Shown here: positions 10,435 to 18,453 of the stretch, piece by piece
How positions within the stretch are numbered: position 1 is the first letter of the stretch
Layout: the number at the start of each line of letters is the position of its first letter
Origin: CAVSUZ01 sp963834715
GTDB lineage: Bacteria > Pseudomonadota > Alphaproteobacteria > Acetobacterales > Acetobacteraceae
NCBI GenBank assembly: GCA_963834715.1
Contig: CAWIDE010000003.1
Location: forward strand, 1-64,000
DNA: 64,000 nucleotides
Direction of reading: 5' to 3'
Program-made: the position numbers and the translations under genes
Notes under the pieces: model-generated
Databases searched by the model: none
Told to the model about the DNA's origin: nothing
What the model saw: only the letters and a program-made list of their open reading frames with translations

Positions 10435-11310
10435 TCATGCTCGCTTACGCCGCGCCTTGGCTGCCTGCTTCTGCTTGGCCTGTGACGCGGTAACCGGGGC
10501 AGTTTCGCCTCCCACCTTTGGCTCGGCTGCGGCTTGCCTAAGGCTCTTCTTCAGGGCAGCCATTAGGTCAACCACGTTGCTGCGATCGGGCTGGGCAGCG
10601 GCGCCGGTTTCAATCCCCTCGCCTTTCAGCTTGGCTTCAATCATTGCGCGCAGCCGGGTTTCGTAGCGATCCTCCAGGTCTGACGGATCGTAACGGGAGG
10701 TCTGTCGCTCGATCAGCTCCTTCGCGAGTTGCACCATCTCGCGATCAACGCCGATATCGGCCGCATGCCCGAACACGGGTCTCGCGTCGTTGATGTCGCG
10801 CTGCTCGTCGAGCGTGTGCGCGACTATGCCACCCTGAACCGCTCGCAAACCGATAGTCTTTTCCCGTTGGCCGATCACCACCCGCGAAAGCGCAACACGA
10901 CCGGTTTCGGCAATGGCTTGTCGCAAAACGGCATAGACATCGCGTCCGGCTTCGCCATCGGGTGCTACGTAGTACGCTGCATCGTAATAGATCGGGTCGA
11001 TTGAGCTGGCATCGACGAACTTCTCTATCGTCATTACCGACGAGCTTTCGACCTTGACGCTGTCAAGGTCGGCATCCGTCAGGAGCAGGTAAGTGTCCTT
11101 CTTGAACTCGTATCCTTTGACCAGATCACGGCGTGAGAGCTCCGTTCCGGTCACGGCGTCCTGGGTGATCATCCGGATGCGATTGCCGGTATCGGGGTTG
11201 ATCAGGTTAAACCGGATCGACCCGCGCTCATGCTTGGCGCTGTAGAGCGCCACGGGGCAGGAGACGAGTGCAAGACGCAGATGACCACGCCAGATCGGTC
11301 GCTGAGCCAT
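10435..11310 (-). CDS. ku: Non-homologous end-joining protein Ku
   Basis: 291-aa bacterial Ku, which forms a homodimeric ring on double-strand DNA ends and recruits ligase D. MAQRPIWRGHLRLALVSCPVALYSA is the standard opening. Core motifs follow (RIRMITQDAVTGTELSRRDLVKGYEF, SIDPIYYDAAYYVAPDG, ETGRVALSRVV). The C-terminal tail from about residue 245 is lysine-rich, as in Ku proteins that extend onto DNA. GGAGG lies about 14 bp upstream, with AAAGGA nearer. No ligD is visible in the window. Confidence 0.95.
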   Translation of the reverse strand: MAQRPIWRGHLRLALVSCPVALYSAKHERGSIRFNLINPDTGNRIRMITQDAVTGTELSRRDLVKGYEFKKDTYLLLTDADLDSVKVESSSVMTIEKFVDASSIDPIYYDAAYYVAPDGEAGRDVYAVLRQAIAETGRVALSRVVIGQREKTIGLRAVQGGIVAHTLDEQRDINDARPVFGHAADIGVDREMVQLAKELIERQTSRYDPSDLEDRYETRLRAMIEAKLKGEGIETGAAAQPDRSNVVDLMAALKKSLRQAAAEPKVGGETAPVTASQAKQKQAAKARRKRA

Positions 11311-11456
11311 GAACGGTCCTTTGCCTCCAAGGGGGCTGGATCGAACCTACTCTGGGCCAGTTCCCAACGGAAGCACTGCCGCCCGGTGCGTCAAGCCGGA
11401 TGGGATTGACGACTCGGGCACCGCTATCGCTCACTTGGTCGATCCAGGAGGTATCA

Positions 11457-11678
11457 ATGCCACTCTCGGAACAGGCCCTTGCGCATCGCCTTCGGGTGCT
11501 GCGGCACCAAGAGAAGATGGCGGCGGATGCAAAGACCTCGGGGCCGGCGGAATCATCAGGTCAGCAGATGACCCTCCGGTTGATCGGCGAGGTGCGGCAT
11601 GAGACCGGGTTCCGGAGCGCCGGCCGAAAGGGCGCGCGGGTAATGCCGCCGCGGCAACCTGGGCTACAGGATCTGTGA
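11457..11678 (+). CDS. Small unrecognised protein, 73 aa
   Basis: Unrecognised. The start at 11457 (MPLSEQALAHRLRVLRHQEKM) is supported by a strong AGGAGG five bases upstream. The first 25 residues are a charged helix; the C terminus is basic (RSAGRKGARVMPPRQPG). Cytosolic, no signal. It is divergent from ku. Confidence 0.5.
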   Translation: MPLSEQALAHRLRVLRHQEKMAADAKTSGPAESSGQQMTLRLIGEVRHETGFRSAGRKGARVMPPRQPGLQDL

Positions 11679-11694
11679 ATCAGCTGGCTAACGG

Positions 11695-11913
11695 GTGTTT
11701 GTGCCGGTGGCTGCCGGGAAGCTCCACGACCCTTGTGTCTGCCATTTCCGAGAGGGTCCACCCGGCCGGCGCTGGCGGGGGCGCTACGCCGAAGAAATGC
11801 GCCCGCTGATCGAGGATCAGATGCAAGTCGATCCCGTCAACCGCATGACCCAGCTTCGGGCCAGTGAGGATCTGATGGCAGTCGCGGCGCACTTTATGGG
11901 TGCCGGCTACTGA
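11695..11913 (+). CDS. Unrecognised ORF, 72 aa, possibly a C-terminal remnant
   Basis: The frame runs from GTG at 11695 to TGA at 11911-11913, directly abutting the next ATG. RRWRGRYAEEMRPLIEDQMQVDPVNRMTQLRASEDLMAVAAHFMGAGY looks coding and faintly resembles the last helix of class I cytochromes c (DLMAVAAHF). There is no CxxCH motif in frame, so a haem function cannot be claimed. No good ribosome site supports the start. Confidence 0.35.
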   Translation: MFVPVAAGKLHDPCVCHFREGPPGRRWRGRYAEEMRPLIEDQMQVDPVNRMTQLRASEDLMAVAAHFMGAGY

Positions 11914-12072
11914 ATGTTCTGCTATCCGCTCGCGACCCTTACGCCCTTGGTGGTCGTGTTCCAGCTTGCCAGACGGGTGAGCCGGATGGCCGGAGGTTCC
12001 GGACTCGGCCGGCGGGCATTATTCGCCATAATCCTTGTGGCTGGGATTACCCCGGCCGTGCTCTCAGAGTAA
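11914..12072 (+). CDS. Small hydrophobic protein, 52 aa
   Basis: The ATG at 11914 follows the previous stop directly. MFCYPLATLTPLVVVFQLARRV is one hydrophobic stretch; after a basic turn a second follows (ALFAIILVAGITPAVL). It could be a two-segment membrane protein. The stop at 12072 is 15 bp before the lipoprotein gene, so the two may be co-transcribed. No family recognised. Confidence 0.4.
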   Translation: MFCYPLATLTPLVVVFQLARRVSRMAGGSGLGRRALFAIILVAGITPAVLSE

Positions 12073-12087
12073 TCAGTTGGAGGCGAA

Positions 12088-12267
12088 ATGCGGCCGAAAC
12101 TGGTTTTGATCGCGATACTGGCGGTCGGCGGTTGTGCGACGACCAGCGGGGTCATGGACGCTGGAAATGGCGAATATCTGGTCTCCGCTCATGCATCGGC
12201 GGTCAGAGGCGGTGCCGCAGGGGCAACCGGTCTCGACTATCAAGAGGTCGTGTCGCAGAGTTGGTAG
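12088..12267 (+). pseudogene. Lipoprotein gene truncated by IS256 insertion
   Basis: ATG at 12088 with GGAGG just upstream. MRPKLVLIAILAVGGC is a lipoprotein signal with lipobox VGGC (Cys15 would be lipidated), followed by ATTSGVMDAGNGEYLVSAHAS, a conserved opening of small proteobacterial lipoproteins that are normally about 100 residues and end in a cysteine-bearing C-terminal half. Homology stops at LDYQE and the frame ends at TAG 12265 inside the inverted repeat of the IS256 element. The lost C-terminal half was not found beyond the element. Confidence 0.65.
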
Positions 12268-13644
12268 AAATTGGCGGAGCGCGGTCTCCGGTCAGCTCAG
12301 GTTAGCGCGTCATGCGGCGAGATCAATGCGTTGAGGAGCAGGCGCTTCGGCGAGCGTCTGCCAGCCGTCGACCTTCCGCATGGTGATTTGGCCGGACGCT
12401 AATAGCGCCCAGAACAGCATCGCTGCGGTCTCCGCCGACGGCAGCACGGTCTGGGTCTTGATACGGCGCTTGAACTCCTCGTGCAGCCGCTCGACGGCAT
12501 TGGTCGTGCGTGCCGATCGCCATTGGCTGTCGGGCAACCGGGTGAAGGTGAACAGCTTCTCTCCGGCTTCCTCCAGGCTGTCGGCCACGCCGCGGCACTT
12601 CAATCGCCACTTGCGGATGAACGCCTTGCGGCGTGTCTCCACTTCCTTTGCCGTCTTGGCGTAAATCATATCGTTGTAGTCGTTCGAGATCTCTTCGTGC
12701 AGCCGTTCAGGCGCGTGCGCCAGAAGGTTACGATGCTTGTGCACCGCGCAGCGCTGCACCAACGCGTCCGGCCACACCAGCTCGAGCGCCTTCTCCAAAC
12801 CCGGCGCGCCATCGATGGTGACGAAACCCGGCGCTTTCAGCCCGCGCGAGGTGAGATCGTCGAGCAGACCGCGCCAGGCGGCCTCGCTCTCACCACCCAT
12901 GTTGCGTACCGCGAGCAGCACTTTCTGACCATCACGCCGGATCCCCAGCACCACTAATAACGAGATCGACGTCGCCCGCCGATCCAGCCGCACTTTCACC
13001 ACCGTGCCATCGAGAATGAGCCGGACAACATCCTCGTCGGCGAGCGAACGGCGGCACCAGGTCTCCCAGTCCACCTGTATTTTCCGCCAGACCCGGCTCA
13101 CAGTATCCTTTGAGACCGACCCCTTGAACAGCGCTGCCAACGCCCGCCGCACGCGACGCGTGTTGGTGCCCGACAGATAGGCGCCGGCAATCAGCGCCTC
13201 CACCTGCTTCGTCATGCGCGCATAGCGTGGAAGAACTTCGCTGCGCCATTCCTGGCTCGTTCCATCGCCGTTGTTCAGTCGGGCGCGTGGCACACTGATC
13301 GTCACCGGCCCAAATGAGCCGAGCAGCTGGCGTTGCCGTCGACCATGACGATACCCGACCCTCGGTGCCGGTTCGCTGCTGTGTACTTGCCTCGGCCGCT
13401 GGTAGCGCGGTCGCCCCAGCGCCTGATCCAACTCTTCGTCGATCAGCGCTTCGATGAAGCCGCGAATCTGATCCCGGATGCCTCTCTCAATGGGGTCGAA
13501 CCACGTCTCGCCGAGCAAGGCTGGCGACGTCGCCGTGGGGTTTCTGCTATGCTTCTCCATGGTGTGGTCTCCTTCGGCGTCTCACCGCCGAATTGGCTGG
13601 GTTGCATCAGCCGGAGACTACACCGCCCCGAATTTCAACCACTC
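12258..13644 (-). mobile_element. IS256-family insertion sequence
   Basis: The ends carry imperfect inverted repeats: GAGTTGGTAGAAATT at the left (from 12258) and GAGTGGTTGAAATT reading inward from 13644. It contains one full transposase gene. No clean 8-9 bp target duplication is visible, consistent with later rearrangement: the right flank is a truncated group II intron rather than the rest of the lipoprotein gene. Confidence 0.7.
12310..13560 (-). CDS. IS256-family transposase
   Basis: 416-aa Mutator-type DDE transposase, full length for the family. The N-terminal part ends in a basic segment (RHGRRQRQLLGSFGPVTISVPRAR). The catalytic core is visible: VRLILDGTVVKVRLD (first D), FVTIDGAPGLEKALE (second D) and the signature VQRCAVHKHRNLL. 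The last E is in TTNAVERLHEEFKRR. It appears intact and possibly active. Confidence 0.93.
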   Translation of the reverse strand: MEKHSRNPTATSPALLGETWFDPIERGIRDQIRGFIEALIDEELDQALGRPRYQRPRQVHSSEPAPRVGYRHGRRQRQLLGSFGPVTISVPRARLNNGDGTSQEWRSEVLPRYARMTKQVEALIAGAYLSGTNTRRVRRALAALFKGSVSKDTVSRVWRKIQVDWETWCRRSLADEDVVRLILDGTVVKVRLDRRATSISLLVVLGIRRDGQKVLLAVRNMGGESEAAWRGLLDDLTSRGLKAPGFVTIDGAPGLEKALELVWPDALVQRCAVHKHRNLLAHAPERLHEEISNDYNDMIYAKTAKEVETRRKAFIRKWRLKCRGVADSLEEAGEKLFTFTRLPDSQWRSARTTNAVERLHEEFKRRIKTQTVLPSAETAAMLFWALLASGQITMRKVDGWQTLAEAPAPQRIDLAA

Positions 13645-13659
13645 TCGCGAGTACGTCAT

Positions 13660-14466
13660 GAAAGCTAATGATTGCCTGTGGGTGAAAGTCTCATCCGGCC
13701 AAAGTCGTAGCAGGCAGGTCGGGACCGAGTCTTGCGGGCGCCGCGGTAACGCGGGGTTCGAAGTGTAGACAGGGGCCATGCGGGGTGCGGGGTTGAGCCA
13801 CGAAAGGTGAAGATCGCGGAGGCCGAGTGTGTTCGCGTACACGAAGGCAGCACGTGCGTCATCGCTAGGCGAGATGACGTCGCTCCGCCGGGGTCGAAGG
13901 CCGCATCACGTATGGAAAGCAAGCATTGGAACATGAGAGGCCCGACCGGATCCGCCGGATGGTCTCCGGCGGGGGATGGAGGCAAGGGACAACCGGAGCC
14001 GACATCCGAGCTGAGGTCGGGAGTCGGACTGGCGCATAGTACCGATGACGCCGTCGAAGGAAACGAAGCGCGCCGCGGGAAGGAGCCAGCCCGGGAGGAG
14101 CCCTGGCGAGAGGGGCGAGGTCCGGACACAGAGCCGGGTCACCTGGCCATCCATCCTCGCACGGGTGAACGCAGCGGCTCGCAAGGCCGCCCAGACCCGG
14201 TTCACTGCCCTGCTGCATCACGTCGACGTCGCTGCGCTCGAACGAGCGTTTCGACGTCAGAAGCAGCGGGCGAGCGCGGGAGTCGATGGGGTCACGGTGG
14301 CGGACTACGAGCAGAACCTGGAAGCCAACCTCCAGGACCTCTGCACGCGCGTCCACACCGGGCGCTACCGGCCACAGCCGGTCAGGCGTGTCTACATCCC
14401 GAAAGCAGAAGGCGGGCAGCGCCCGCTCGGTGTTCCAACCCTGGAGGATAAGATCGATCAGGGATC
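13660..14466 (+). mobile_element. Group II intron, truncated
   Basis: From about 13660 the sequence has group II intron 5' features (GTGGGTGAAAGTC, then GGCAGGTCGGGACCG, GTAACGCGG, GACAGGGGCCATGCGGGGT and GGTTGAGCC), followed in the usual position by an intron-encoded reverse transcriptase frame. It stops near 14466, so domains V/VI and the 3' splice site are missing. The 5' end abuts the IS256 right end. Borders are approximate. Confidence 0.7.
14045..14466 (+). pseudogene. ltrA: Group II intron reverse transcriptase/maturase, N-terminal fragment
   Basis: ATG at 14045 (MTPSKETKRAAGRS). The RT-0/RT-1 region is clear: RQKQRASAGVDGVTVADYE, LCTRVHTGRYRPQPVRRVYIPKAEGGQRPLGVPTLEDKI. Family members run to 400-500 residues with the YxDD catalytic motif further on; here homology ends after about 140 residues and an unrelated sequence follows to a stop at 14500. 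It cannot be active. Confidence 0.8.
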
Positions 14467-14486
14467 GCAACGGGTAGGTTACGGCA

Positions 14487-15041
14487 GTGCACTCACCTGA
14501 TTTAGCCCCGGGCGGCTTCAAACGCGGCAATCCGCGCGGCAATCCAGCCTTCTCCGACCCAGAGACGCGGCCTGGCAAGGCCACGCAATGGAAGCCCGGC
14601 AATTCTGGCAAGCCGAAGGGCGCGGCGCCAATTGGCAAGAAACGTGCGCGTGTGCTGGCGAAAGAGAGGATTGTGGCTGAGGCCGCAGGCAAGAAAGCGC
14701 CAGATTTTCATGGCGACGCGCTGGACTATTTGGTGGCCGTTTTCACCGGGCAGCTCGTGGGTGACCCGATCCGCATGCAGGCGGCCACGGCGGCCTTGCG
14801 GTTCCAGCGTCCCGCATTGGCGGCGACATTGAACGCGAACATCAACGGCTCTGGCGACAGCGCCATGGCGGAGCAGGAAATGCTGGTCCGGTTGGCCGGG
14901 CTGGATGAGGCGGCGTTGGAAGCGCTGGAAGCTGTGGCTGCGCAGCTCGGGCTGGCGATTGAAGGCGATCCGAAGCTGATCGAGGTCGAGGCCGAGGTTG
15001 CCGGGGCCGAGGTGAAAGTGCCTGAGGGCGGCTGCGAGTAG
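14487..15041 (+). CDS. DUF5681-type protein, phage-terminase associated
   Basis: 184 aa, GTG start. It has two copies of the short motif that marks DUF5681 proteins: GGFKRGNPRGNPAF and ATQWKPGNSGKPKGA. Next come a basic region (KKRARVLAKERIV), a helical middle (GDALDYLVAVFTGQLVGDPIRMQAATAALRFQRPALAA) and an acidic tail. DUF5681 proteins commonly sit beside phage terminase genes and may act as small-terminase-like DNA-binding components; that role is inference. It starts 20 bp after the intron breakpoint and opens island A. Confidence 0.65.
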   Translation: MHSPDLAPGGFKRGNPRGNPAFSDPETRPGKATQWKPGNSGKPKGAAPIGKKRARVLAKERIVAEAAGKKAPDFHGDALDYLVAVFTGQLVGDPIRMQAATAALRFQRPALAATLNANINGSGDSAMAEQEMLVRLAGLDEAALEALEAVAAQLGLAIEGDPKLIEVEAEVAGAEVKVPEGGCE

Positions 15042-15169
15042 TTCCAATAGACCCCCCCCCGCCCTTGACGGATTTTGCGCGACGCAGCTTTTGTGTTCCA
15101 CAAACATCGCTCTTGCGCTTTTGGCACGTTCCGCTAGTATGAAGGCCCTATTGGGACGGGCCAGAGCCC

Positions 15170-15739
15170 ATGATCGTCGGGTACGCGCGGACCAGCACGG
15201 ACGACCAGAAAGCCGGGCTGGAGGATCAGCAAGCCAAGCTGCAAGCGGCGGGGTGCGAGCGCATCGTGACCGAGGAGGCGTCGGCGGGCGAGGGCAAGGC
15301 GCGGGACAAGCTGGCGGGGCTGCTCGACCTCCTGTTGCGCCAGGATGATGTGCTTGTCGTGACCAAGTTGGACCGGCTGGCGCGCTCCACGAGCGACCTG
15401 TTGCGCATCGCCAGCACGCTGGAGGGCAATGGCGTGGCGCTGCGCATCCTCGATCTGGGGGGCAGCGAGACCGATACCCGTTCGCCGATGGGGCGGCTAC
15501 TGCTGACCGTGTTGGGCGCTATCGCGCAATTCGAGCGTGACCTGATGCTAGAGCGGCAGCGTATCGGCATTGCCGCGGCGAAGCGCGAGGGCAAGCACCG
15601 GGGGCGGAAGCCGACAGCCCGGGCCAAGGCGGATGACGTGCGCCGGCTGAAGGCGACGGGGTTGGGGCCGGCGGAGATCGCGCGGCGGCTCAAGATCGGA
15701 CGGACGAGCGTCTATCGGGCGCTGGAGGCGGCGGCGTAA
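15170..15739 (+). CDS. Serine recombinase (resolvase/invertase family)
   Basis: 189 aa. The N-terminal catalytic domain starts MIVGYARTSTDDQKAGLEDQ, with the nucleophile Ser9 (ARTS) and the arginine set in TKLDRLARSTSDL. The long E helix (MGRLLLTVLGAIAQFERDLMLERQRIGI) leads to a C-terminal helix-turn-helix (GLGPAEIARRLKIGRTSVYRAL). The length is that of small resolvases/invertases. Its stop overlaps the start of the next gene. In this setting it could resolve element dimers or drive an inversion; no res site was identified with confidence. Confidence 0.93.
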   Translation: MIVGYARTSTDDQKAGLEDQQAKLQAAGCERIVTEEASAGEGKARDKLAGLLDLLLRQDDVLVVTKLDRLARSTSDLLRIASTLEGNGVALRILDLGGSETDTRSPMGRLLLTVLGAIAQFERDLMLERQRIGIAAAKREGKHRGRKPTARAKADDVRRLKATGLGPAEIARRLKIGRTSVYRALEAAA

Positions 15740-16022
15740 TGATCCAGAACAGACTTCGGCCCGGCACACGCGTCCGCCTCAAGACCCGGCGGTGTGATAA
15801 CTGGCGTGACCGCTGGCGTTCCGAGGGCACAATCGTGGAGGTGCGCGCGACAACGGCGGTAGCGCTCATGGACGATCACCCAGTCTGGAAGGCTGCTGGT
15901 ATGACTGGCACGAGGGCGAGGTCGAGGCGCCGCACTACGACTGGGCGATCATGCGGGACCAGGAGCCCAACCCCGACCATGCTGCGGCGCTCGGGCCGTT
16001 ACTCGCGCTGACCTCCAGTTAA
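15739..16022 (+). pseudogene. Small island protein (HEGEVEA family), frameshifted
   Basis: The start overlaps the recombinase stop. The first frame reads LRPGTRVRLKTRR...RWRSEGTIVEVRATTAVALMDDHPVW, a KOW/SH3-like beta pattern. Homology then continues in another frame: GCWYDWHEGEVEAPHYDWAIMRDQEPNP to TAA at 16022. One base appears to be missing near 15890. A second, diverged copy of the HEGEVEA/WAI/DQEPNP half lies on the minus strand at 24338-24424 in island B. Function unknown. Confidence 0.6.
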
Positions 16023-16169
16023 CATGGCCCTCTCCGCCGCAGCCCTGCGCAGAGACTCGCAAGAAGGCAAAAGCGCTGTGTCCGGTCTGACATGTGTGGC
16101 AAAGAGGGGCGACGGCAGAGGTCGCGGCGTTTTACCGCGACCGTCGTAAGCCCGATGGCGAGGAATGGC

Positions 16170-16225
16170 CGGCGTGGCATGGCTCGGCGTGGCGCGGTGG
16201 GGCTCGGCACGGCAAGGCTCGGCTG
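16170..16225. repeat. Degenerate GGCTCGG/GGCRTGGC direct repeats before terL
   Basis: About 55 bp of repeated GGCGTGGC, GGCTCGG and GGCACGG units, ending 36 bp before the terminase large-subunit start. Phage packaging (cos/pac) sites often lie next to terminase genes, so this is a candidate recognition site; it may also be simple GC-rich slippage. Confidence 0.35.
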
Positions 16226-16260
16226 GCCGGAATATGTGATAGGGTGGGCGTAGGATCGCT

Positions 16261-17841
16261 ATGCCCACCTTGACCCCAGCTGTTTTGGCCCGACTCACAC
16301 CGTTCCTCAGCCCGGAAGGGCTGCGGGCCCTGCGGCGGGAGCGGGCGCGGCGCAGCTTATATTACTTTGTCGAATTGATGTGGCCGGTGGTTGAGCCGGC
16401 TGTCGCGATGACGCCGGGGCGGACGATGCAGGCGATTTGCCAGCATCTGGAGGCGGTTGCCAACGGAGACATTCGCCGGCTGATTATCAACGTTCCGCCC
16501 GGCTCCAGCAAAAGCCTGCTGTGCAACGTGTTCCTGCCCGCCTGGATCTGGGGGCCGCGCCGCTGCCCGGCGAAGCGCTTCATCAGCGCCTCCTACTCGG
16601 CCCATCTGACCGAGCGCGACAACGAGCGTTGTCTGCGGATCGTGCAATCGCCGCTGTATCAATCGCTGTGGGGCGATGTGGTGCAGATCGAAAAGACCGG
16701 GGTCACCAAGATCGGCACCAAGCAGACGGGTTGGAAGCTGGCCACGTCGGTTGGTGGCGTTGGCACTGGCGAGCGTGCCGATATCGTGCTGATCGACGAT
16801 GCGAACAATGTGAAAGAGGCAGAGTTGCAGGTCGTCCGGAACGCGACCAATATTTGGCTAACCGAGGTGATCCCGACCCGGCTATCCGATCCGCAGCGCT
16901 CGGCGATTGTTAATATCCAACAGCGGACTCATGAGGATGATGCGACGGGCAAGCTATTGGACGTATGGCCGGACTACACTCACCTCATGCTGCCGATGCA
17001 CTACGATCCGGGGCGGCATTGCACCACAGAGATCGGGTTTTCGGACTGGCGGGCCGAGGAAGGCGAACTCCTCTGGCCGGCGCGTTTTCCCGAGGAAGTG
17101 GTCCGGGAATACGAGCGCACCATGGGGCCGTATGCCGTTGCTGGCCAGCTCGAACAGGCCCCAGCGCCCCGCGGCGGTGGGATCATCAAGCGCGAGTGGT
17201 GGCAGGAGTGGGCGCCCAAGGAAAGTCCGCCGGTCGAGTTCGTGGTTGCCTCGCTCGATACTGCGGTGAAGGAAAAGGAGAGTTCCGATTATTACGCGCT
17301 CACGGTCTGGGCCGTTTGGCGCGATCCGGATACCTCGACCCCGAGGCTATTGTTGCTCTACGCCTGGCGCGAGCGCGCGCACCTGCATCTGATTGTCAAT
17401 CGTGTGGTCGAAACGTGCCGCAAGTTTCGGGTCGATAAGCTGGTGATCGAGGACAAGGCGCACGGTTGGATTGCCCACCAGGAGATCATGAAAATGTCGG
17501 CTGGCTGGCGGTTTGGGATCTACATGTTCGATCCGCGGCGCTACGGGGACAAGACGGCGCGATTGCTCAGTATTCAGCACCTGTTTGCCGAGGGCGCCGT
17601 GTATGCTCCGGTGGTCGAGGACCAGCACGGCAATATGGCGTTCCGGGCTTGGGCTGATGAGGTGATTCAGGAAGTGTCGGTTTTTCCGCGGGCGGCACAT
17701 GACGATCTGACGGATACGGTCAGCATGGCTTTGCGCTATCTCCGCGATATTGGATTCGCGCTGCGCAAAGAGGAGCACGCGGTGGAGCAGGCGTTCATAA
17801 GTCGGTATCGGCCCAAAAGTAGGGCTTTATATCCCGTGTGA
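16261..17841 (+). CDS. Phage terminase large subunit
   Basis: 526 aa packaging motor and nuclease. ATPase domain: Walker A-like NVPPGSSKSLL, Walker B IVLIDDANN and the coupling region IVNIQQRTHEDDATG. RNase-H-fold nuclease domain: first acidic residue in VASLDTAVKEKESSDYYAL, second in DKLVIEDKAHG, last in AAHDDLTDTVSMALRYL. All three catalytic positions are intact, so it may be functional. No portal, protease or capsid gene follows, which is unusual: terL is normally followed at once by portal. Confidence 0.93.
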   Translation: MPTLTPAVLARLTPFLSPEGLRALRRERARRSLYYFVELMWPVVEPAVAMTPGRTMQAICQHLEAVANGDIRRLIINVPPGSSKSLLCNVFLPAWIWGPRRCPAKRFISASYSAHLTERDNERCLRIVQSPLYQSLWGDVVQIEKTGVTKIGTKQTGWKLATSVGGVGTGERADIVLIDDANNVKEAELQVVRNATNIWLTEVIPTRLSDPQRSAIVNIQQRTHEDDATGKLLDVWPDYTHLMLPMHYDPGRHCTTEIGFSDWRAEEGELLWPARFPEEVVREYERTMGPYAVAGQLEQAPAPRGGGIIKREWWQEWAPKESPPVEFVVASLDTAVKEKESSDYYALTVWAVWRDPDTSTPRLLLLYAWRERAHLHLIVNRVVETCRKFRVDKLVIEDKAHGWIAHQEIMKMSAGWRFGIYMFDPRRYGDKTARLLSIQHLFAEGAVYAPVVEDQHGNMAFRAWADEVIQEVSVFPRAAHDDLTDTVSMALRYLRDIGFALRKEEHAVEQAFISRYRPKSRALYPV

Positions 17842-17938
17842 GGGTTGCTCTGTGCCAGCGAATACAGGATAATTCGGAGCGAGGACGCGGCCCGCGCAAA
17901 CAGGCCGCACCCTCTGACCACAGACCTGAAGGAACCAG

Positions 17939-18057
17939 GACCATGGCTTGCCGCGCACCTGGTTCAGGCGACCGTCGGCCACGCCAGTCTCACGACCACC
18001 AGCCGCTATGCTCATGCGCGCCCGAAGACCAGTAGCAGCACCTATCTGCCGGGTTAG
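17939..18057 (+). pseudogene. Tyrosine recombinase C-terminal remnant
   Basis: The frame reads LAAHLVQATVGHASLTTTSRYAHARPKTSSSTYLPG before TAG at 18055-18057. This is the end of an XerC/D-type integrase: GHASLTTTSRYAHA contains the second catalytic His/Trp region and the nucleophile Tyr. No upstream domain remains. It lies about 100 bp after terL. Confidence 0.7.
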
Positions 18058-18453
18058 GGCTGGTAATGGGCGCCACAGTCCGCTTGACGATTATTGCTCA
18101 CAAGCTCAGATGGCGGAGCTGTGCACGCCACCCCGGTGCGGCACAAGCGAGGGGGAATCGCCGTTCGGCCCGCTGGAGGGAATGGGATCACCGGACGCAG
18201 TAAAGACGAGGGGGATGTCTCAGTGTTCTCATTGTGCGGCGGGCATCGGCTGGATAGACTATGACGCTGTCGCCGGGTTCTACAGCACCTACACCATTCA
18301 GTAGGTTACGACTGAAATAGCTCTGGCCAACGCCCACAGAACCGGATGTTGGCGCCGAGCCGTGCTTCCGCCGCTGGAACCGAAGCGCTCAGGAGCAAGC
18401 ATGCACGGCGGCATTCTTTTGCGACATGGCCGACATGCCGCGCCGAGACTCGG
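18058..18453. other. Gap between island A and sulfatase
   Basis: No firm gene. A 29-codon frame at 18215-18304 (MSQCSHCAAGIGWIDYDAVAGF) follows an AGACGAGGGGG stretch and has a CxxC, but nothing else supports it. It probably marks the right border of island A. Confidence 0.3.

Noticed and set aside
13478..13768. Plus-strand frame crossing the IS256 right end into the intron
   Set aside because: It spans the IS border and non-coding intron RNA; no homology.
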